Shown: piece after piece, positions 12,997 through 22,435 of the stretch
Layout of the letters: every line of letters begins with the position of its first letter
How positions within the stretch are numbered: position 1 is the stretch's first letter
From: Siphonodentalium dalli
Taxonomy: Eukaryota; Mollusca; Scaphopoda; Gadilida; Siphonodentaliidae
Length of the DNA: 64,000 bases
Assembly: GCA_032622095.1 (NCBI GenBank)
Contig: CP136068.1
Location: forward strand, 181,728,796 to 181,792,795
Direction of reading: 5' to 3'
Translations under genes and position numbers: made by a program
Notes under the pieces: generated by a model
Told to the model about the DNA's origin: nothing
The model's database searches: none
Seen by the model: the letters and a program-made list of their open reading frames with translations, nothing else

Positions 12997-13205
12997 AATA
13001 TATATTTTTGGACTTCTGTCTGTTTGTGTGTCTGTTAGCTATGTCCGGGAAAACTGCTGGACGGATTTCGACGAAATTTGAAACCTACGGGTAATTTTGT
13101 CCGGGGAGTGTTTTGGACGGGTCAAATAGTAACTCCAACCGGACCTTGACCTTCATAATTGTCAATTCAAGGTCAAAGCCCGGACGAAGTCGGGCCACCT
13201 GCTAG
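12997..13205 (+). mobile_element. Helitron-like element 8 (short, GGTCA subfamily)
   Basis: About 209 bp. The 5' region is AATATATATTTTTGGACTTC, an altered TATATTTTGAGACTTC; the 3' hairpin is GCCCGGAC GAA GTCGGGC and CTAG lies at 13202-13205. It contains TTGACCTT and TCAAGGTCAA like 1171-1690 and 19927-20622. Probably an internal deletion derivative. Confidence 0.7.
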
Positions 13206-13947
13206 TCTATACTATATATTTTGAGACTTCGTATATGTGTGTGTGTGTGTACTTCATAGAATCCAAAACGCGTGTACAGATTGAGATCAAATTTCGTATG
13301 TAAGTGTAGAATCCAACCGACACCGCCGTAGTCGTGTTTTCGAGAAGCTCTGAGCACCCTTTATCCACTCCCAAATCACCGCAAAGGCACGGCGGGGGTT
13401 GAGGCAATAACGCTCTTTATCTATACCTTATACGGAGGTTTTAACAATTAACGCTCTTTATTGCAATGGACGTGGCTAACCGATACCACATGCGTCCGAT
13501 GCGGATTCCAATGGACGTGCCTAAACGACTGACCCCATGCGTCCGAAATACGGATGCGGACGAAATGCAACTAAAAAGGCAGAATTGATCTAAGAGCTCG
13601 AAATATTATGCAGAGGGATTTCACGACGGGATTAATTGACTGTCCGTTCTGAAGTTTAGGACGGGGAGGACGGGTACCATGAATTAACTCATTGAAAAAC
13701 AAAGAATGCGTTATCTCGCAAACGGGTGGAGCTATCGACTTGAAATTTGCTATGTGAATGTATCTTGCCCCGGATACGAATTTTATCGGGTCGCCGAGCC
13801 CGTGCGACGCAAGCTTCGCGCATGCGCAGACCAGATGTCGGAAACGGGTGGAGCTATCGACTTGAAATTTGGTTAAATTAAAAAAATGTCATGTTTCTGA
13901 AACAAAGCCATGAGACGAATGCCGCCAGTGGCGGGCTAACATGCTAG
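13206..13947 (+). mobile_element. Helitron-like element 9
   Basis: 5' TCTATACTATATATTTTGAG; 3' hairpin CCGCC AGT GGCGG and CTAG at 13944-13947. Collinear and highly similar to 3079-3823, so the 2281-3823 block was duplicated as a unit. Confidence 0.8.
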
Positions 13948-14707
13948 TCTACTATATAATTTGAGACTTCCGTATGTGTGTATATATATATATATGTATG
14001 TGTGTACTTCATTGAATCGGAAACGCGTAGACGGATTGAGCTCAAATTTCGTATATAAGTGTAAAAACCCACGGGGATCGCCGGCGTCGTATTTTGGACA
14101 AGCTCTGAGCACTGATTCTCCACTCCCAATCATCAAAATCACCGCAAACGCCACCCCGGGGGTTAAGACATCAACGATCTTTATATTGACCATATACGGA
14201 GTTGTTAACGACGAACGCTCTTTATTGCAATCGACGTGGCTAAACGACTAGCCCCATGCGTCCGAAATACGGATGCGGGACGAAATGAAATTATCTCGAT
14301 TAAAAAGGCAGAATTGATCTAAGAAGCGTTTGTTTACAATTCAACGCAACCTGATCGCTCGAAATATTATGCAGAGAGATTTCACGACGGGATTAATTGA
14401 CTGTCCGCTCTTTTCGGGGACTACGGGGAAGTTTAGGACGGGTACCATGAATTAACTCATTGAAAAACAAAGAATGCGTTGTCTGTCGTTCCTAGGAAGG
14501 GCGGATTCCATCGGGTCAATTAGAATAAAGATTAAATAAATATTAAAAAATTCCAACAAAAAAAAAAATTTAAATTTAAAAAAAATTTAATTAATCTTAA
14601 AAAATTAAAAAAGATTAAATTAAATAAAAAAATATAAATAAAAACAAAATAATTAAAAAAATGTCATGTTTCTGACCAACCACGCCAGTGGCGGGCTAAC
14701 CTGCTAG
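13948..14707 (+). mobile_element. Helitron-like element 10
   Basis: 5' TCTACTATATAATTTGAGAC; 3' hairpin CGCC AGT GGCG, then GCTAACCTG and CTAG at 14704-14707. The 3' third is a long A/T homopolymer-rich tract (14515-14660). Confidence 0.8.
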
Positions 14708-14761
<54 letters not shown>

Positions 14762-14762
14762 C

Positions 14763-14797
<35 letters not shown>

Positions 14798-15305
14798 GGG
14801 TACGTCATGGAATCGAAAACGCTGGACGGATTGAGCTCAAATTTCGGGGGTTAAGGGATCAACGATCTTTTTATTGACCATATACGGAGTTGTTAACGAT
14901 TAATTGACTCTCCGCTCTTTTCGGGGACTACGGGGAAGTTTAGGACGGGTACCATGAATTAACTCATTGAAAAACAAAGAATGCGTTGTCTGTCGTTCCT
15001 AGGAAGGGGCGGGGGGATTCATCGGGTCAATTAGAATAAAAATTAAATAAATAGGTCAATTAGAATACAAAAAAATGCGTTGTCTGTCGTTCCTAGGAAG
15101 GGGGGATTTCATCGGGTCAATTAGAATAAAAATTAAATAAATAGTTCAATTAGAATAAAAATTAAAAAAATTAAAAAAACATAAATTAAATTTACAAAAC
15201 ATTAAATTAATATTAAAAAAGTAAAAAATATATATAAATCAAAACAAAATAATTAAAAAATGTATGTTTCTGACCAACCACGCCAGTGGCGGGCTAACCT
15301 GCTAG
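14708..15305 (+). mobile_element. Helitron-like element 11 with AT microsatellite
   Basis: 5' TCTAATATATATAT runs into an ~80-bp (AT)n tract (14712-14790). The 3' hairpin is CGCC AGT GGCG and CTAG is at 15302-15305. Internally the TGCGTTGTCTGTCGTTCCTAGG segment occurs twice. Confidence 0.75.
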
Positions 15306-16155
15306 TCTATCTATTCTATATATTTTGAGAACTCCGTGTATTCGAGAGATAGCCCACACCATCCAGACCTCAATGATATGATCGTGAATGAGTATTGATA
15401 TACCCCACTAAACTTTGACAAACACCAGTAATGGTGTGTAGATCATTTACATATATCTCCTATATATTTTGATACAATCTATCTAATTTACATATCTCTC
15501 TTATATATTTATGTTTGTGTGTGTGTTGTACTTCATACAAATCTACGATTCTCGACCGATCGGGACGAATCTTGGTACGTGTGTGTAGTTTGACCAGGCG
15601 GTGGTCGTTGTCGTATTGGCGAGCCCGTGCGACGCCCGTGCAGCGCATGCGCTGACGAGATCTCGGAAACGGGTGGAGCTATCGACTTGAAATTTGCTAT
15701 GTGAATGTATCTTGCGCCGGGTACAAATTTTATCAAGTCGCCGAGCCCGTGCGACGCCCGTGCAGCGCATGCGCAGACGATATCTCGGAAACGGGTGGAG
15801 CTATCGACTTGAAATTTGCTATGTGAATGTATCTTGCGCCGGGTACAAATTTTAACGGGTCGCCGAGCCCGTGCGACGCCAGCTTCGCGCATGCGCAGAC
15901 GAGATCTCGGAAACGGGTGGAGCTATCGACTTGAAATTTGCTATGTGAATGTATCTTGCGCCGGGTACAAATTTTATCGGGTCGCCGAGCCCGTGCGACG
16001 CCAGCTTGGCGCATGCGCAGACCAGATCTCGGAAACGGGTGGAGCTACCGGGTACAATTTTTTCTTATTGAAACGTGTGGAGCTAAAAATATAAAAAATA
16101 TATAAAAAAAATGTCATGTTTCGGACAAGCCGCCGGTGGCGGGCTAACCTGCTAG
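15306..16155 (+). mobile_element. Helitron-like element 12 with 122-bp repeats and a nested 5' end
   Basis: 5' TCTATCTATTCTATATATTT; 3' hairpin CCGCC GGT GGCGG and CTAG at 16152-16155. A second Helitron-type 5' terminus (A then TCTCCTATATATTTTG) lies inside at 15456, so a second element is nested or the 5' end was captured. Confidence 0.75.
15665..16031 (+). repeat. 122-bp internal tandem repeat, three exact-period units
   Basis: GGAAACGGGTGG occurs at 15665, 15787, 15909 and 16031, each exactly 122 bp apart. Units differ mainly at GCCCGTGCAGCGC versus GCCAGCTTCGCGC. The same repeat is in Helitron 5. Confidence 0.9.
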
Positions 16156-17029
16156 TCTACTATATAATTTGAGACTTCCGTATATATATATATATGTGTG
16201 TGTATATGTGTACTTCATGCAATCCAAAACGCGTGTTCAGATTGAGCTCAAATTTCGTATATAAGTGTAAAATCCCACCGACACGGCCGTGGTCGCGTTT
16301 TGGAGAAGCTGACAGCACCGCTTCTCCAATCCCAAATCACCGCAATCGGCACTTCGGGGTTAATAGCGTTGATATATAAAGAGCGTTCGTTTTCCGAAGT
16401 GTCTATATAAAGAGCGTCGTTTTCGCTATCTACTTATCTGTATGACGGGAGTCTGTAGCCTGTCGCTCGAAATATTATGCAGAGACATTTCACGACGTGA
16501 AGCGTTTGTTTTCAATTCAATGCAATGTTATCGCTCGATCGTTGTCTGTCGTTCCTAGGAAGGGGGATTTCTACGGGTAAATTTCGTTACGCTATCTACT
16601 TATCTGTATGACGGGAGTCTGTAGCCTGTCGCTCGAAATATTATGCAGAGACATTTCACGACGGGAAGCGTTTGTTTTCAATTCAATGCAATGTTATCAC
16701 TCGAGCGTTGTCTGTCGTTCCTAGGAAGGGGCGTTTCTACGGGTAAATTTTTCCGCCAGAAACAAAAAAATTAATTAAAACAATTTAAAATTAAAAAAAT
16801 TTAAAAATAAAAAACCAATTCAGAAAAAAAAATATATTAAATTTAAAAAACATTAAATTCATATTAAAAAATAAAAACAAAAATAAATAAAAACAAAATA
16901 ATTAAAAAAATGTCATGTTTCTGACGAAATTTGGTACAAATGCAGCACAAGTGTCTCGGAACCTGTTGCAATTGCTTTTTCGAACAAAGCCATGGGACGA
17001 ATGCCGCCAGTGGCGGGCTAACCTGCTAG
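16156..17029 (+). mobile_element. Helitron-like element 13
   Basis: 5' TCTACTATATAATTTGAGAC; 3' CCGCC AGT GGCGG hairpin and CTAG at 17026-17029. A ~160-bp block containing CGCTATCTACTTATCTGTATG is duplicated internally (about 16425 and 16590). It ends in an A/T-rich tract before the hairpin. Confidence 0.8.
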
Positions 17030-17515
17030 TCTATACTATATATTTTGAGACTTCCGTATATATATGTGTGTGTGTGGGGGGGGGGGGGTACTTCATAGAA
17101 TCCAAAACGCGTGAACATATTGAGCTCAAATTTCGTATGTAAGTGTAAAATCCCACCGACACGACCGTGGTTGCGTGTTGGAGAAGCTCTGAGCACCCTT
17201 TATCCACTCCCAAATCACCACAAAGGCACGGCGTGGGTTAATCAAGTGATTATTTAATGAGCGTTTGTTTTTGACGTATCGCTATAAAGAGCGTCTGTTT
17301 GCCATTCAACGTTATTAGCATCTGCAGAGAGATATACGGAACATAAATTAAATTTAAAAAACATTTGTTACTGACCAACCCTGCGAGCACGGATGGCGCG
17401 CTTTGTTTTTACAGTATATACCTTTGGTATATACCGAAATCATCCCAGATAATCACGAATATACCATCAGATTTCTCCCCAGATATACCGTTATAAAGCT
17501 ACTGGAATCTGCCAA
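17030..17515 (+). mobile_element. Helitron-like element 14, 5' part only
   Basis: Starts TCTATACTATATATTTTGAG, with a long G run at 17079-17088. It lacks a 3' hairpin because it is interrupted at GAATCTGCCAA by the next element. The uninterrupted equivalent is at about 4285-4295. Confidence 0.75.
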
Positions 17516-17542
17516 TCTATACTATATATTTTGAGACTTCCG

Positions 17543-17580
<38 letters not shown>

Positions 17581-18301
17581 GGTACTTCATGTAATCCAAA
17601 ACGCGTGTACAGATTGAGCTCAAATTTCGTATATAAGTGTAAAATCACACGGACACCGTCGTGGACGCGTTTTGGAGAAGCTCAGAGCACCTCTTCTCCC
17701 TTCCCAATCATCAAAATCACCGCAATCGGCACTTCGGGGTTAATATCGTTCATATATAAAGAGCGTTCGTTTTCCGCAGTGTCCATATAAAGAGCGTCGT
17801 TTTCGCTATCTACTTATCTGTATGGCGGGAGTCTGTAGCCTGTCGCTCGAAATATTATGCACGGGAAGCGTTTGTTTTCTGACATTAGGACGGGTACGGC
17901 AGACTCGAAATATTATGCAGAGAGATGACTCAATTCAATGCAATGTTATCGCTCGAAATATTATGCAGAGAGATTTCACGATACTAGGACGGGTACGGGC
18001 AGGTTAAAAAAAAAGTAAAACAAAGAATGCGTTGTCTGTCGTTCCTAGGAAGGGGGGGGGGGTTTAATCGGGTAAATTTGTCCGCCAGAAACAAAAAAAT
18101 TCATTAAAACAATTTAAAATTAAAAAAAATTAAAATAAAAAAACAATTCAGAAAATATATATATCAATTTAAAAAACATTAAATTCATATTAAAAAATAA
18201 AAAATAAAAACAAAATAATTAAAAAAATGTCATGTTTCTCGGAACCTGTTTTCGAACAAAGCCATGCGACGAATGCCGCCAGTGGCGGGCTAACCTGCTA
18301 G
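17516..18301 (+). mobile_element. Helitron-like element 15 (inserted at an A/T site)
   Basis: Starts TCTATACTATATATTTTGAG after ...CTGCCAA rather than after CTAG, the classic A^T Helitron insertion. The 3' hairpin is CCGCC AGT GGCGG with CTAG at 18298-18301. Confidence 0.8.
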
Positions 18302-18352
18302 TCTACTATATAATTTGAGACTTTCGTGTATATATATATATATATATATAGC

Positions 18353-18405
<53 letters not shown>

Positions 18406-18972
18406 ATATATGTGGGTACTTCATAGAATCGAAAACGCGTGTAGGAACGGGCATCCCCACGGCAATGTCGGATTATAAGACATCTTTACTACACATGACA
18501 GCCGATGGACAATTGGTCTCTATATATGTACCAAAATTACGCCGCGTTGGTGACTGGGAAATTCCAGGGAATGCCGATTGAGCTCAAACTTGCTACCTAC
18601 GGGAAGTGTCATAAATATGTGTGTGTCCTTTATAGACTCGAACCGATTGAGCTCAAACTTGCTAAATACGGGAAGTGTCATGGACGGGTTCATTGAAAAA
18701 CAATAAAAAAATCGGGTAAAATTGAAAAACAAAATTAAAAAGGCACAATTAACTCATTGAAAAACCAAAAACAATCGGGTAAAATTAAAACAAAACAAAA
18801 TTCAATTAAAAAATAAAAAAGGCACAATTAACTCATTGAAAAACAAAAAAATTAACTCATTGAAAAACAAAAAATTTAATTAATTAAAAAAATTAATTAA
18901 AACTTTAAAATTGTCATGTTTCTGAAACAAAGCCATGAGACGAATGCCGCCAGTGGCGGGCTAACCTGCTAG
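18302..18972 (+). mobile_element. Helitron-like element 16
   Basis: 5' TCTACTATATAATTTGAGAC followed by ~80 bp of (AT)n; 3' hairpin and CTAG at 18969-18972. Interior 18540-18690 matches part of 4300-4400 (TTCCAGGGAATGCCGATTG). Confidence 0.75.
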
Positions 18973-19665
18973 TCTACTATATAATTTGAGACTTCAGTAT
19001 ATATATATATGTGTGTGTACATATGTGGGAACTTCATAGAATCTAAAACGCGTGGACAGATTGAGCTCAAATTACGTACAGTATATAAGTGTAAACACCC
19101 ACAGGGATCGTCGACATCGCATTTTGGACAAGCTATGATCACTGATTCTCCACTCCCAATCATCTAAATCAACGCAAACGCCACTTCTTTATATTGACCA
19201 TATTCGGAGTTGTAAACGACAACCGCTCTTTATTGCAATCGACATAGCTAAACGACCACCCCCATGCGTAAAATACGGATGCGGGACGAAATGAATTTAT
19301 CTCGATTAAAAAGGCAGAATTGATCTAAGAGGCGTAACTCTACATTCTGGTTCACGACGGGATTAATTGACTGTCCGCTCTTTGCGGGGGTATCATAATT
19401 TCAAGAGGTTTAGGACGGGTACCATGAATTAACTCATTGAAAAACAAAGAATGCGTTGTCTGTCGCTCATAGGAAGGGGGGGGGGGGGTGTTTCATCAGG
19501 TCAATTTTTTCCGCCAGAAAAAGGCACAATTAACTCATTGAAAAACAAAGAATTAAATTTAATTAAATTTAAAAAACATTAAATTAATATTAAAAAAAAA
19601 AAAAATTTAATAAAAGAAATGTCATGTTTCTGACCAACCACGCCAGTGGCGGGCTAACATGCTAG
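18973..19665 (+). mobile_element. Helitron-like element 17
   Basis: 5' TCTACTATATAATTTGAGAC; 3' hairpin CGCC AGT GGCG, GCTAACATG, CTAG at 19662-19665. Related to 13948-14707. Confidence 0.8.
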
Positions 19666-19926
19666 TCTCCTATATATTTTGAAGACCTCTGTCTGTCTGT
19701 CTGTATGTCTGTATGTCTGTATGTATGTCATTCACATATACGATTCTCGACCGATCGGGACGATACTTGGTACGTGTGTGTAGTTTGACCAGGCGGTCGT
19801 CGTTGTCGTATTAGCGATCCCGTGCGGCGCCCGCTTCGCGCATGCGCAGACCAGATCTCGGAAACGGGTAGAGCTATCGACTTGAAATTTTTGAATAACC
19901 CGGACAACGTCTGGCTCATCGCCTAG
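19666..19926 (+). mobile_element. Helitron-like element 18 (short)
   Basis: 5' TCTCCTATATATTTTGAAG like element 2; the 3' hairpin is decayed (CCCGGACAACGTCTGG) and CTAG is at 19923-19926. Only 261 bp. Confidence 0.7.
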
Positions 19927-20622
19927 TCTATTATATATTTTGGGAAATCTGTGTGTCTGTCTGTCTGTGTGTTCGCGATGAACTTGGTATGTGGGGGTAC
20001 TTTCGGCCGAGGACTGGCAAGAGCCTATTAGTTTGCCCGTTCGACCTGACCTTGACCTTGAAATCGGGTCATTTCAAGGTCAAACGCCCGAGTATCACGG
20101 GATTTCGATGCAAATTAGTGTCTATGGATACTTTCGTATGGGGAGTGTCGTAAGCCTATTCGTTTGCCCGTGCGACGTGACCTTGACCTTGAAATCGGGT
20201 CAATTCAAGGTCAAATCGCGAATTTGTATGGGATTTCGACGAAATTTTATACGTAGGGTTACTTTTGTCCACTGGGTGTTTTGGACGGGTCAAATCGTTA
20301 CCCCGACCTGACCTTCAAAATGGACAATTCAAGGTCAAATCGCGCAATTTGCCGAAGCAATTGACCTTCAAAATGATCAATTCAAGGTCAAATCGGGATT
20401 TAGAATAAAATTAGTGTCTAGAGATACTTTCGTATGGGGAGTGTCATAAGCCTATTCATTTGCCCGTGCGACGTGACCTTGACCTTGAAATCGGGTCAAT
20501 TCAAGGTCAAATCGCCAATTTTTATGGGATTTCGACCAAATTTGGGCAATTCAAGGTCAAATCGCGCAATTCGCCGAAAAGCAGAGGGGAAGCAGCCCGG
20601 ACGAAGTCGGTCCACCTGCTAG
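19927..20622 (+). mobile_element. Helitron-like element 19 (GGTCA-rich subfamily)
   Basis: 5' TCTATTATATATTTTGGG; 3' hairpin GCCCGGAC GAA GTCGGTC, CCACCTG and CTAG at 20619-20622, where the array ends. The body repeats TGACCTTGACCTTGAAA and TTCAAGGTCAAA, six of the latter. Confidence 0.8.
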
Positions 20623-20631
20623 TATATATAT

Positions 20632-20666
<35 letters not shown>

Positions 20667-20667
20667 G
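20623..20667. repeat. (AT)n microsatellite
   Basis: Uninterrupted TA/AT dinucleotides with one phase change, immediately 3' of the last Helitron CTAG. Confidence 0.9.
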
Positions 20668-21301
20668 ATATGGGGGTTCGAAAATTAAGTGGGCCCTTAA
20701 TGTTGATGTTTCTTTCAAATACAGATTGCCAGTCCGGACAGACTGTATAACTTAGACTCTTACATGCAGCTTATTTCTTTCATGCAGTCATCGTGTCTTC
20801 AACTTTCCATAATAAACGATAAACTGATACTGTCTTCTTGCTATTAGTATTATTAGTATTATTATATATACATTTAAAACGCATTCTACAGTAAATTAGT
20901 TTCATTGCGCTTACATCAATCAATACAAATAAAAATATACAAGGTAAGAGATACAAAAAAGTAGTAAATGAGCATTAAAAAATCATAACGACCATCTGCA
21001 TGTGACTAAGAAATTACTAACAAAACAACAATTAAAAACCAACGACCATAAGCATGCGACTTAAAATTAAAGGAGATTACTAACATAATTAAAACATAAT
21101 TAAAATTATGAAAAAACCTTATGGCTAATCATTAATTAAAAAAAAAGGAAAACAGACAACAAGGTTAACCAAAGAAATAGATAAAAAATACTATCAACAA
21201 AATTAAATGAATACAAAAGTAACGGAAAACAGTCACATGTAAATTGTGAAAGATTAAATGTCACAGTTAAAGTTGAGTAGAAGGTTGAACACCGAAGCAA
21301 A
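20668..21301. other. AT-rich sequence, possibly LINE 3' region
   Basis: No gene seen. It lies on the 3' side of the minus-strand LINE fragment. ATT-rich triplets at 20845-20865 could be the remnant of a LINE tail, which is inference only. Confidence 0.35.
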
Positions 21302-22110
21302 TTATGAACAGGTGAGTTTTGAGAGCGTTCTTAAATTTTTCGAGAGTTTTTGCTTTTCTGAGAGTAAGGGGTATAGTTTATTCCACACATTTACTGCTTT
21401 CTGTTGTACACAATCATATCCGAACTTTCCTTCTGTCTTCCGCGTGGTGTTTTGTCAGGTCAAGACCACATGTGCTTGATCTAGTGACACGCCCACCGAT
21501 CTTAAGTTGGAACATGTCACAGATGTAAGATGGTAGATGTCCATTTATGGCCTTGTACACATTTATTGCACACTTATATTGTACACGAAATTCGAATGAC
21601 ATAATATACAGATCAAATCTAGCTTGAGTTATATGGTCATATTTGGACACGTTGGCGATAAGTCTGGTACAGTTGTTAATCAGAATGTCAATTCGTCGGA
21701 TGTTATCCTTTGTGATATGTGTCAAGAGAATGTTCAAGCTGTCCACACGCGATATAATCAAGGACACAACGGCACGTTTGATAGCTTCCTTGCTAAGATG
21801 GCATCGAACCCTGCGTAGTACTCTGAGTTGGAAGTAGCAGGTCCGTAGCATATTGGACACAATAACGTTCACATTCATGTTCTAATCAAAATATGCACCT
21901 AGATTCCTCAGGTTGTTACAAGATTTAATTTCTGAACCTGCCAAATTGACAGAAAACTGTTCACTGTCGTTGACGTTGATTTGATGTGATAGTAGATTTT
22001 AAAAATGTTTTGTGCCGATTACAATAAACTCGGATTTATCATCATTCAATTTTAATTTTAATTTTAATCTGCATCCAGTGTTTCACGTCAAGAAAACAGC
22101 CGACTTATCG
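21302..22110 (-). pseudogene. non-LTR retrotransposon reverse transcriptase, C-terminal fragment (CR1/jockey-like), broken
   Basis: Read on the minus strand, successive frames give the order typical of the C-terminal part of LINE reverse transcriptases: AISRL, a DVKHWM block, LNDDKSEFIVIGT, NLRNLGAYFD, then a 154-codon stretch (21878 to 21414) with RRVRCHLSKEAIKRAV, SRVDSLNILL and YKAINGHLPSYI. After another frame change comes FGYDCVQQKAVNVWNKLYP. The thumb-region order and spacing match CR1-like LINEs. At least three frame shifts and in-frame stops break it, one in an AATTTT slippage tract. The catalytic YADD, the endonuclease and the 5' part are absent. Non-functional 5'-truncated relic. 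Assignment to RT is confident; the exact clade is not. Confidence 0.85.
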
Positions 22111-22337
22111 CCTGATGGTATGCATCCACGCTCTTCCTATGGAATTCTACATAAATCTGAAATGTAACCGACATCTGGGACAATTTGGGAATTAGAATGG
22201 GGTGTATAAATGTACTATATGTGAATACTAGCGTAATAGCATTTTTCATTCCTCGTGTGGTTTTGGTGGGGGTGGGGTGGGGTGGGGCTGCACATTTTAA
22301 TTCATTTCTGGTTAAATACGCCCAGAATATAAAACCT
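22111..22337. other. unrecognised sequence
   Basis: Contains a GGTGGGGGTGGGG purine run at 22265-22287 and no supported gene. Confidence 0.4.
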
Positions 22338-22435
22338 TCAGAACAGCGAAACGTCGGAATAATGAACATTTGGAATAGTGAACCTTCGGAATAATGAACC
22401 TGTGGAATATGGAACCTTCGGAATAATGAACCAGA
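22338..22435. repeat. short tandem repeat, ~16-bp units
   Basis: Alternating units such as TTCGGAATAATGAAC and TTGGAATAGTGAACC, about six copies. A similar phrase (GAACCTTCGGACTACTGAAC) occurs at about 62811, so the repeat is dispersed. Confidence 0.6.

Noticed and set aside
1171-20622. An autonomous Helitron with Rep/helicase
   Set aside because: No HUH (two-His) Rep motif or helicase motif appears in any frame of the array; all elements look non-autonomous.
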